Source: Solen grandis (taxonomy: Eukaryota > Mollusca > Bivalvia > Adapedonta > Solenidae). From it: DNA of 64,000 bases. The notes beneath the pieces are model-generated. The model was not told where the DNA came from. It was given only the letters and a program-made list of their open reading frames with translations, and did no database searches. The stretch is from NCBI GenBank assembly GCA_021229015.1, contig CM037782.1:65472108-65536107 (forward strand). Reading direction: 5' to 3'. The stretch's first letter is position 1. Each line of letters starts with the position of its first letter. Of the stretch, positions 26,780-37,412 are shown piece after piece. The position numbers and the translations under genes were made by a program.

Positions 26780-28735
26780 TAATATAAAATCTTAAGGTTT
26801 TTAGAACAGGGTTGTTTGCAAAACTGTTCTAAGGAAGCACACAGTTTGGATTGGACAACATTTCGGGGCTATATTAAATTTTTTTTTTATAGATTTCCCC
26901 AAAATTATTTTCTCTCTTAACACTAATTGGTGACAATTTTCATGTTTATTTCAGACTCAGTACGATTGCGTCATGGTAGTCAAAATTAAATAAAATGTGT
27001 TGAAAATAGATGCTGGAGATATTGTATTTAATAAACTGTAATGAAAACAGATACTATTTTTGAGACAAATTCGCAATTTATGCGGAGATATTTCGAACTT
27101 TAACTGGCTGGAATTTCCAGTAATAGCCGACAATATATAAATTTTAGGTTTGAGTCCCAGTCGTTTTTTTTCCTTTTGTTTTATACACCTATATTTTTTT
27201 TTTTAATTTCTTTTGCAATATTAGACATACATATTTTTGCCATAATGAAAATCAGTAATTCAAGTACATGTGTGTATATATATAAAACACTAAGTTACAT
27301 GTAATTCAGATCTCTCTCGAGGACGCACACTTTAAAAATCAAAAATAGGTTCGTCCCGTCGGACGCATGCAAATTTGATACATTGAAACTCAAATTATCA
27401 TGGTTAATGATTTGTCTGCACCGTTTAATCATTTCAACTTCATAATGGTTAATAGTCCAGGGTTTTCCCCATGCGCTTGCAACTAGCCTGTTGATGTGCA
27501 ACATGCTTTTATATCATAATCCCTACTGGGACCCATGTTTACATGCACTGAAATACACATGTGTGTATATATTCTCAAAATCACCTGTCACATGCATTTG
27601 ATTGACAGATCAGTCAAGGGCGTGTTGAATTTTATCACAGCATCCATGCATCACTAATTCTTGACCGAGATGCGCCATGTTTGTGTTGATAATAATGCAT
27701 TAATTTTACCAAAGGAGTGATAGCACTGATTACAGCATTAATATTAAAAAATGTCCAAGAGACAACCGTAAAATTTGAAGGGAAAAATTTGAATGGGAGT
27801 CATTAAAATAAGACGAAAATTAATTGGCCCCGGAATGATCACATGTATGTCAAACGCGAAAGGAAGCGAGTAAATAAAGAAAATAAAACAATGGATTTAC
27901 TTCCCAGAGCAAAGATGTGTATTATTTTTTGTCTCAACGTCTGTTAGTCTGTAATTTGGTCATTGTGTTTTTATGATTGAAATCCTTCGCTATAATATAA
28001 TCTTAACGGAGCTGTATTTCAATACAGATTTGACTGTTTCGTTATATTTTGGAGTATACTTAGTTCATGTATATTTTAACACCAATGAACTAGCAGAATA
28101 ATTGGACATTTGTAAAGAAAGATGACCTGTATTTTGATGGTTGTCGCATTACGACAGAATATGTTCAAAAAACAAAAACTACAAGATGAAAAAAAGAAAG
28201 AGCAATGCTGTTTTTGGTTAAAATAAACATTATTTCAAATTGCCTCCACATAGCATCTCTCCTACATCCGTTCAGCATTTCTTTTTTCCCCTATTTTTTG
28301 ATTAACAAAAATAAATAAATTTAAAAAAGAATTTAACCACAGGCATATCATAAAAGATTGCATTCAGACAATAATGTAAGCCCAGGCATTACTAATTTTA
28401 CTTATCTTTGTATTTGTCTTTGGGTTGGCTCTATTGATCTGTTATTGATGTTTTGCAGCGTTCTCTGACAAATCAGATAAATTTTGACAGTTGACTGACT
28501 TATTTGACAGCTCAACTAGCCAAATTAATGCATTACGCCAGGAATTTTCTCTATACCTCCGTGTCACATTTGCAATCGGTCTCGATGTAAACATGCCATG
28601 TAATCCATTTGTGTAATGCCTGCATTTAGATATTCAGTGAGGTTTAGATGTCATTTCCAGCTTGATTCACTTTTACAAGTTATAATTAAGGTTTATACCA
28701 AGTAAATCCGTTTGATTATTGGTAGAACATGGTAT
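26780..28735. other. Intergenic AT-rich sequence
   Basis: No coding exon, element end or tandem array was recognised. Short open frames (for example 27295-27504) have no domain signature. This appears to be ordinary non-coding sequence. Confidence 0.5.
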
Positions 28736-28739
28736 TTTT

Positions 28740-30180
28740 AGCACACGAGAGCACGAAGTGCTCAGGGTGAGCTATTGGGATCACCCTTCGTCCGTCGTCG
28801 TCCGTCGTCAACAATTTTCTTTAAAAGACATCTCCACTGAAACCGCTTGACAGAATTTGATAAAACTTGGCATGTATGATACTTGCGTGGGCCACTACAA
28901 AAATTGCTCAAATAAAGTTGATCTATGAAGAACTCTGGTTGCCATGGCAACAAATAGAAAAAATAATTGAAAACTTTGAAAATCGTCTCCTCTGAAACAA
29001 ATGATCAGAATTTAATTTCCTTTGGCCCAAATGGTCACCTCATGAATGTATACCAATATGGCTAAAATAAAGTTAATTCCTAAAATAATGAGGTCCCTAG
29101 GGGGTTGGCTGATTCCCTTATATACTCTATATAGAAAACATCAAAATTCTTCTTCTGTGTAAAGGCCAATTTGGGGCCGAAATTTGGCCCCATTCCCATC
29201 CGTAAAAGTATATATTTTTCCTCAACTGTAGGTGAAAATCCCCCCCCAAAAAAATAAATAATAATAATAAAAAATAAAATAAAAGACCGTTAAATGATCC
29301 GCATTTTTGGCTTTTCTCCGCATTTTACACACTTCTCCTTCTCAATATTTGTTTTGTTTTTTCTCATGTAACTGGTAATCTGCCTGGTAATCTAATGAGA
29401 ACTAAAATGAGAGAGGAAAAACTTGAAATGAGCTTATCTGTTTAACTTTTTTTTCTTCATTTTTTCCCACTTATTCTATTTTGCATAAAATTCTGCCAGA
29501 TTCATGGCGATGTCACGAATGCAAATTGACGATTTTGTTACGAAAATATTTTAATGTAGAGATGCGTTGTTTTGTGGATAAAAGCTAAAAAGGCACACTC
29601 TAGGTAATTTGGAGAGTACTTTTAGTATTTTGCAAAATAGATTCACAACTTTCTCTGACCATGTAAATAAAATTATTAACCAAAAAAGCTTTGCATTTCT
29701 AAATGTCATCAGTTTTCGCGGATTTACTTTCTCTTTTGACAACTTGTAAATAAAAGGAATCTGAAACGATATTAAAGAATTTTCGAAATATTTTGTTACA
29801 GATTGTTATTTAAAAGTTTAATCATGTTATGTAAAAGTTAAATCAACCAATTTTACAAACTGCTTTCATTTTGTTCCAGTTCAAAAAGCCCTGTGTCTTT
29901 CAAACTATCATGATAAGTTCTGCTAGTTTATTTTTCGAACACCATTCACATCGTGTAACTTCAACTGATAATACAATATATTATATTATCTTCAATTAAT
30001 AAATTTCAGAATTTTACTTCCATGAAATTAATGGCCGGAAAGATTTCATGAATGTCTGCCATGATTGCTAAAATGAAGTTGATCTCTGGTTTGTCATTTG
30101 ATTTCCTTATAGAAAAAATCATCTTGAATATGCTGATGTATCCTCTGGTGAGCGTTTATGGCCCTTGTGCCTCTTGTTAA
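28740..30180 (+). repeat. Decayed 'agcacgaagtgctc ... gcccttgtgcctcttgtt' element
   Basis: The left part starts with the palindrome gagcacgaagtgctc, then gggtgagctattgggatcac and (CGTCGTC)n, and holds two related ~140 bp monomers to ~29080. A matching right end (ggtgagcgtttatggccctt) lies near 30148-30178. The ~900 bp between has no clear repeat and may be host sequence or an insertion. A related, inverted fragment lies at 58350-58605. Confidence 0.5.
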
Positions 30181-30415
30181 AAGTTTAAATCTACACACGC
30201 CTGTTAACACGAGGGCGACCATTTTGTATTTCCGATTGTTGCTTTGGTGTTGGCATTCTGTACTGTACTATATTATATTGATAAAGAATAGAACAAGATC
30301 AAACAAACCATGCGTTCAGTTACGCGTTCATCTTCTCAAAATGTAAGAAAGACATGGAGACTTATATTCAGTCAAACTATCAGCTTTCTAACGCATCCGG
30401 AAGCGATGTATTTGA

Positions 30416-31777
30416 AACGCTTAAAGGATTATGGGTAACGCAATGCTGCAACTGATATGTATAAGTAACGTAAATAAAATAATATGGCACACCATTAATT
30501 AATTATCAACACTTATTTAACTAGTAATATCAATATGATATAAGTAAAAAGCTTATTTTGCAATTCAAATGACTAATACATATCTGTAAACTTACATTTT
30601 CCAAAAATGCTTCAATTAAGGGGAAAGCGAAAGTAGAATATTTTCCGAAAATTCTTACAATTGGGTTTAACTTCGTATTTTTATTGTAACTTCCTTATAC
30701 TTTAATCAATTTCTAGGTACCAAAATAATGGTCTTAAAATTCTCTACATCTCACTTGCTTCATGTGTGGACTTATTTCCAATGATTTTTAAGATATAAGC
30801 CCTTTAACATTGACATAACGGCAAAATCGCTGAAATTCTGTAAACTTACATTTTCCGTAAATGCTTCAATTAAGGGGAAAGCGAAAGTAGGATATTTTCC
30901 GAAAATTCTTACGATTGGGTTTGAATTCTTATTTTTGATGTAACTTCCTTATCCTTTGATCAATTTCAAAACTTTAGGTACCAAAGTAATCATCTGAAAA
31001 TTCTCTACATTTCACAACTTTATATTTAAGAATATTTTCAATATTTTTGAGATACAAGCTCTTAAACCTAGAGAAAGCTGCAAAAATCTCCAAAGCTATA
31101 TGCACGAATTTCGTTTTCTTTCATTACTCCATGAATCTTATGCCAATCGTTAAACTTTAAGCATCAATAGAACGGCAAAAACATTGATCTACAAATAATA
31201 TTTATATTGATTTTTTCGAAAATCAAAGGTTTTCGAGATATAAACTGTTAAACACACTGAGGGTTACCGAATTTTTCTTTTTCCGCCATAACTCAACCGA
31301 TTCAACCCCGATCATTAAATACTTACTAAAAAGATCTTTCTAAACACTACAAATTATACGCATAGTGTCCCGATAGAATATTTACCGTTTATGAGATATT
31401 TAAGGACGAAGAAAACACCGATAATTGATATATAACCTTGACCTATGGGATTTTCCTGAAACGGAAGTAACATGGCTCTATAGAATCTAATACTGCATTT
31501 TCAGTCAAAATTTTAAGCAAATCATACAAAAAAATAAATCCAACAGGGCTTAAAAACCGTTTAGTTTTAATACGAATGTTTTTTTAGCATTATGACGTCA
31601 TGTGACGTCATATGATGTTTATCTTCTCAGAATGTATAGAAGACTTGGAGACTTATAATCTGTCCAAATACAGCTTTCTAGCTCATCTGGAAGAAATTTG
31701 ACGTCAATGGTTTGAATCTTGGATTCGCCATAGAACCCTTGCCTTTTCGAATTTTAATATTAATAAGAAGAATAAGA
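30416..31777 (+). repeat. Module E: ~240 bp monomers plus decayed CRE-unit piece
   Basis: Monomers containing ggggaaagcgaaagtag, aactttaggtaccaaagt and gatataagc-type strings repeat near 30600 and 30845 and reappear at ~35650. A CRE doublet (31590-31610) and cctggattcgcc-like type B remnants follow to ~31760. The motif 'ggtacc... ttagaaag' also occurs in the beta heads, so these modules share an origin. Confidence 0.5.
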
Positions 31778-32375
31778 ACTAGATTTCGTTTGTACCGAAC
31801 AAACGGTAGGGTTTTCTGCTCTAATGACGTTAGTGTCATTGTGACCTTGACCTTTGACTTCATTTCCTCAAAATCATAGGTGTCATATACAGGCCGTGGG
31901 CAATGTCCCTATCAAGTTTCCTAGACAAAGGCTTATTTCTTCTCAAGTAATAAATAAAAAAAAAAATTAAGTTTCACTTTGATCCTGACCTTTGACCTAA
32001 TGACCCCAGAATTTAAAAAAGGTCGTGAACTGGTCATGGATAATATCCAAAACAAGTTTTACAAACTTATTCATTCTCAAGGAATTCGGCGGACAAGGAT
32101 TTTCATATTAAATGTCACTCTGACCTTGACTTTTGATCGAATGACATCAAAATCAATAGGGATCTTCAAATGACAATAGGCTATTTCCCTACTAAGTTTC
32201 AAATATGCTTATTTCTTTAACAAGGCTTTACCTAAATCAATAGTGATCATCCACTATCCATATCAACCTCTCATCTAAGTATGAAGACAGCACACATATT
32301 ATCAAGTTATTGAGTGGACATTGATATGGCTAACGGACGGACAGATGGACAAACGCCTTATAATAATAAGGGCGA
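31778..32375 (+). mobile_element. Delta-family element with 'gaccttgacc' monomers
   Basis: The 5' end reads ACTAGAT, then an imperfect palindrome (gtttgt/aacaaac) and tagggttttctgct, clearly related to the other starts. Tandem monomers with gtgaccttgacctttgac follow (about 31836, 31975, 32118). It ends near 32365 with ggacggacagatggac. The monomer sequence is unrelated to the type A/B cores except in layout. Confidence 0.55.
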
Positions 32376-33660
32376 ATTGCTAAACTTTGTATTGTAAAAA
32401 AGCTCTTACAATATCAATTATTTCAATTTCTTATTATGTTCACCTATCTGTAACGGCTTTTTATGTATAGATAACTAAAGGACCACTGCAAAAGTGCATG
32501 AATGAATCGTCTAAATTCTTTTTTTCTTGTTACTTCATAAAATGATGTCCAATTTCAAAAACCTAAGTACCGTTAGAAAGGTCTTCAAATTCCCTAAATT
32601 TCACATGCTTTATGTATGGATGTATCTTTAATCACTTTTAAGATATGGATAGTTTACCTTTAGAAAACTGCAAAAATCGGCAAAAATATGTTCATGTCGT
32701 TTTGTTTTCGCCCTAAAACTTTATGAATCATAGGCCAATCTTTAAAATTTAAACACTTTAAGAATGACAAAGGAGCGTTCTTCAAATTATATTCATACCC
32801 TAATTTACAAAAATCAATGCATATTTTAGATATAAGCAGTTGAATGCACTTGGGGTAACACTATTTTTGTTTTTCTGCCAAAACTCAACTGATTCAACCC
32901 GATCATCAAAAACTTAATATCATCTGGGAGGTCTTTCAAAGCTCTACAAATTATACCCCTAGTGTCTCGATAGAATATTTATCGTTTTTGAGATATTTAA
33001 GGCCGAAGAAAAAAAAAGCGATAACTGAAAAATGACCTTGACCTTGGTGATTTTCCGGAAACGGATGTCACAGTGTTCGACGGGACACTAGGTTGCACAT
33101 TAATTGAAAGTTACATGTAAATCGGTCAAGAGATAAAGCCTGCAGGGCCTTAAACCGCTTATTTCAAATGCAAAATTGCTTATTACGTACTGACGTTAAA
33201 TGACGTCATACGACGTCAGATGTCATGGAAAACAAAAAAGATCTCAAGACACATATACTGTAAAATTTTCACGCTTCTTACTCATCAGGAGCCTTTGTAA
33301 CACGAAATTATATTTTTGCGACCAAAGTTCGAATCTCGATTTTGACATAAAAGCTCAAACCTCAATTTTAAAAAAATTCATGAATGTATGCACATCTATA
33401 TCACAGGTTACACCTTCTGTTAAAAGATCAAGTTAATCGGACCAATATTGACGGCTTCAGAGTGCGAACCAAGTTTGGTAGCTTATTTGAATTGTGACGT
33501 CAAATGACGTCATATGAAGATGAAAATGATTGCATTCAAAAGGGCCAAAGTCACCCTGATTACTGTTAAAATTTCATGCTGCTGGTTTATTGGCAACCTG
33601 TTTTAATTTTTACCTCAAAAGGCGGGAAAATAATAATAAGAAGAAAAAAAGCCTAATAAT
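32376..33660 (+). repeat. Module E-like monomers and type C unit
   Basis: The segment at 32530-33050 repeats the 'aagtaccgttagaaaggtct ... gagatatttaagg' monomers seen at 30700-31420. A type C unit with CREs (about 33190-33510) and an A-rich tract follow. The 78-codon open frame at 33200-33436 differs from the equivalent frame at 11813 and is not called as a gene. Confidence 0.55.
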
Positions 33661-34930
33661 AAGAAAAAACATAACAAACCCAATAGGACTTTCTGCTTCA
33701 GAGCGTGTACGAACGTTTTAACGTTTTTATTGAATGTTCAAGTTGCTTTGACGTTGGCAACATATAAAAGTTAACACGTAGAAATTAAAAAAAAATATTT
33801 TTCACCTTATGACGTTCATCTTCACAGAATGTAAAGCACTCTTGGAGGCTTATATTCGTTCAAAAAATAAGCTCCTTATCTCATCAATAAGCGATTTTAT
33901 ACGTATTTGAAATTTGACGTCAATGGTTCGAATCTTGGATTCGCCATAAAACCTTTTCGATTTCAAATTTGGAAAAACGGACACCGGGATGCACAACTAA
34001 GGACTAACATACACATTCTGTGAATTTTTTTATGAAAATCGATCAAGAAATAATGGCTGTAGACCGCGTACAAACATTTCTAGACGACGTCAAGTTTGAC
34101 GTCAAGACACGTCATAGGCATATGAAAATCATTGAAATGCAAAATGTTCTATCTGAAGCATATGAGCTTGAATGTTCAAGTTGTTTGACGTTGGTAACAT
34201 ATAAAAATTAACACGTAGAAATTACTTTTCACCTTATGACGTCAAATGACTTTCATCTTCACAGAATTTAAAGCACTCTTAGAGGCTTATATTCGTTTAA
34301 AAAATAAGCTCCATAACCCATCAGGAAGCGATTTTATACGTATTTGAAATTTGACGTCAATGGTTCGAATCTTGGATTCGTTTTCGAATTTAGAAAAACG
34401 GACATCCGGATGCACAACTTGAACATAACATACACAAAATTTTGATAGATATCGATGCAGAAATAATGGCTGTAGACCGCGAACAGACTTTTATAGACAA
34501 CGTAAAGTGGGACGTCATATGACGTCATAGGCATATGAAAATCATTGAAATCAAAATTTCAGCATATGATGTATATGCCATTAAATTTTCATGGTCCTGT
34601 GTCTTTTGCAACATATAGAAATTAAGGCGTAGAAAAGAAGAAAAAAAATAAGAATAAAAAAACAGTACAAACCGAAAGGGCAGAAAGTCCTAATAAGAAA
34701 AAAACATAACAAACCCAATAGGTCTTTCTGCTTGAGGCAGAAAGCCCTAACAAAAAAAACAGTACAAACCCAATAGGACTTTCTGCTAACATTGTCAAAT
34801 GTAAAGATTAATACCGTTAGACAGAATATATATTAATTTCCATACCTTTTACTTTTTTTCGTATGAACTTCTCATGCATGAACTTTGTGAAATAAGCCAT
34901 ATGGCAAAAAAAAAAATCTTTATTTGATAT
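33661..34930 (+). repeat. Decayed type B-like units and half hairpins
   Basis: A half hairpin lies at 33684-33697. Two type B-like units centred near 33900-34120 and 34330-34540 carry atggttcgaatcttggattc and single CREs. A hairpin cluster follows: half at ~34672-34692, full near 34719-34748, half at ~34771-34786. This is an older, more divergent part of the same repeat field. Confidence 0.6.
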
Positions 34931-35500
34931 CGCTTTCTTATAACTTGACCAATTTTAGTATTCTAGATACCAAAATAAATGTCCTGAAAATCCCTATAAT
35001 TCAATTGTAGCATATTTTGGTCTAAGTTTATAGGTTTTCAAAATATAAGCAATTAAACTTAAATCTCTTAATTCTGCATATCAAAATTCTTTTTTTTTAT
35101 TTTTGTATACAGCCGCGGGAATAAAATCGTAAATGCTACCAGTAGAATCGTCGACTCGTGTAGCTTCTTGAGTTAAATTTCAATAACGCTCGTACATAAG
35201 GTCGAGACGACTGTATTACACACAGTTCCTCCATTTGGCCCTTTTAGCTAACAGACAAATTAGCTTGCAGCGTCTTGAACGGATGACATGTGTTGATCAT
35301 TTTGTTTCAAACGTCTACACTTATACACGCTCATGGTATCTCAAGCTGGCAATTAAATACATTGTACTATAACATATATTTTCACATAGCTTATCATTTA
35401 TCATAAATTTGGAATATAGCTTGTACAACATTTATCGATTGATGCAACAATAAAGTCGGGAAATTGCAAAATTTCTACAACGGTTAAAATGACATGTGCC
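34931..35500 (+). repeat. Module D, second copy
   Basis: Repeats 11265-11800 (cttgcagcgtcttgaacgg, gacatgtgttgatcattttg) with scattered changes. In contrast to the first copy it is not followed by a type C unit, but by module E-type sequence (cgctcaaaggattattggta). Confidence 0.7.
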
Positions 35501-36149
35501 AAAACGCTCAAAGGATTATTGGTAACGCAATGCTGCAAAAAAAAAAAAAATTTCCTTAAATTTTTTCAACACTTGTTTCGCTAGAAATATCAATATGATA
35601 TAAGTAAAAAGTTTATTTTGCAATTTATATGACTAATACATATCTGTAAGCTTACATTTTCCGAAAATGCTTCAATTATGGTGAAAGAGACAGTAGGATA
35701 TTATCTAAAAATTCTTACAATTGGGTTTAAATTCGTATTTTTGATGTAACTTCCTTATCCTTTAATCAATTTCAAAACTCTTGGTACCAAATAATCGTCT
35801 TAAAATTCTCTACATCTCACTCGCTTAATGTGTTGACTTATTTCATATGAGTTATAAGATATAAGCCGTGAAACACTTACATAACGGCAAAATCGCTGAA
35901 ATTTTACATGTTTAAATTCTTAATTTTATGAATCTTCCTTACTTTTATCAATTTCAAAACTGAACTGTAGCAGAAAACCCTAATAAAAAAGTACAAAAAT
36001 AATAGGTTTGAGGCAGAAAGACCTTATAATAAAAAAGCAATACAAACACAACAGGTCTTTCTGCTCTTGCAGAAAGCCCTTATAATAATAATAATAAACA
36101 CAGTACAAACCCAATAGGACTTTCTGCCAGTAGACAGAAAGTCCTAATA
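35501..36149 (+). repeat. Module E fragment and hairpin cluster
   Basis: A module E monomer (35640-35900) is followed by degenerate hairpins at ~36004-36026 and 36053-36080 and a near-perfect one at 36115-36146 (TAGGACTTTCTGCC arm, one mismatch). It directly precedes another 5' end. Confidence 0.65.
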
Positions 36150-36290
36150 ACTACATTTCATTCGTTGATACGAATGATAGGACTTTCTGCTGCATTTGTC
36201 AAAGACTAAAAGCGAAAAAAGTATAAGGATATCAAAGTCCGGCCTTTGAGTTGCTTTTGTATGGCCATAACTTCCATAACTTCCATGACA
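36150..36290 (+). mobile_element. 5' end of a truncated gamma-family element
   Basis: ACTACAT (one change from ACTAGAT), palindrome arms cattcg/cgaatg, ATAGGACTTTCTGC, then the gamma head (caaagactaaaagcg, ggatatcaaa, ccataacttccataac). Similarity stops near 36290, where gene-proximal sequence begins. Confidence 0.6.
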
Positions 36291-36743
36291 TCGTTAAAAA
36301 CCCACGGTTGCCGATTGCGCTACTCTCCATACATCGACCGTGGATTTCCACAATATTTATTTTTGTCGTTTTGATTGAACGCCAATAATCCGATGGGATA
36401 CAAGATGATTTTGTCCTCTCTTGCGTTAGCCAATCCGAACATTCGTTTGTTTATCCTTTATGTTACTTATTCCCCTCCACTAATATTCTTACTGCCACAT
36501 AAAGAGTCGTCGGACACCCGCCAATGCGTTCCTACATTCTCTCTCTACATCCATCAACCATGGTATTTTCAACAAGCAAGTAGACGTTGTTACGCATTAA
36601 GCACGAAAATATCTAAGGCAATAAAAATGTTCCTGTCATTTTTTAACTCATGTATTTACCCATTCTTTTAAATTTCTAGGCACTAAGATGCACAGAGAGA
36701 GGATTTATCGCCTTTCTTAAACGCTATAAAATACAACAGCAAC
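36291..36743 (+). promoter_or_regulatory. Upstream region of the IFI44-like gene
   Basis: Unique sequence between the last repeat and the first codon. A pyrimidine-rich stretch ending tttaaatttctag (about 36668-36680) looks like a 3' splice site, which would make the bases from 36681 the start of the exon holding the ATG, with an upstream 5'UTR exon. A TATAAAA string lies only ~18 bases before the ATG, too close to serve as the core promoter for that ATG. No promoter is assigned with confidence. Confidence 0.35.
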
Positions 36744-36759
36744 ATGGGAGGACAACAAA
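36744..36759 (+). CDS. IFI44L: IFI44-like exon 1 (coding part)
   Basis: Sixteen coding bases: ATG and the codons for GGQQ, plus one base of the next codon, followed by GTAAGT. An N-terminal glycine after Met in this context could be an N-myristoylation signal; that is inferred from motif only. This start was chosen because the Gly-rich MGG opening is common in mollusc IFI44-like proteins and the donor is canonical. Confidence 0.65.
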
Positions 36760-37336
36760 GTAAGTACTTTATGAGTCTAAAACATGTGTACTTTTTTCTT
36801 CGTTAATGCATGTGTGTTTAATTTAACTCTTGATAACATATTTTACGATAATATCTTTACCTCTTTTATTTCAGCCTCAGCATTGCATGCAAAGTTTCAT
36901 ATTAAGAATTTAAGGCGTATTTTTACATATTGATAATAAATTTTTAAAAATTAATTTTAAATGTTTTGATATTGAAGATTTTAATGTCTAAACATCGATA
37001 TATTAATTTGTTCTACGTTTTCCCTTTTCCTCTCTAAAGGAAGACATTTCTTCATTGAAGAATCATGCAAACAAATGTAATTGTTATGTGTGAATGCCCT
37101 AAGTGTATAATAATAAAGTATAAAAGGTGAAGTTAAAAACACACTAAGTTACATAATTCATATATCTTTTGAAAATTTATTCTTGAGGTCAAGCTTATAA
37201 GATAATTATTTCCAAGTATTAGTTGCCATTTAATTAATTTAAATAAACTTTTTTTTAATTATTTGAATTTAAGGTTGACTTACTGCATAAGAGAGTTATA
37301 TTTCAATATGGATATTCTGTTTTTTTCCATTTCTAG

Positions 37337-37412
37337 GAAAGCAACCACCTAACCCCCAAAACTACCAAGTTCCGCTTGGCGGAATATGTTTGACTGGAAC
37401 GATTTGTCTAAA
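37337..37412 (+). CDS. IFI44L: IFI44-like exon 2 (frame broken)
   Basis: Acceptor ttttttccatttctag, donor GTAAAC. The first half read in the frame of exon 1 gives KQPPNP. The second half reads WRNMFDWNDLSK only in the other frame, and that frame joins exon 3 in phase. The exon is 76 bases where 77 would keep the frame. Read from the start in the WRN frame, an in-frame TAA appears. The CCCCC run at ~37362 is the likeliest site of the missing base. Confidence 0.75.
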
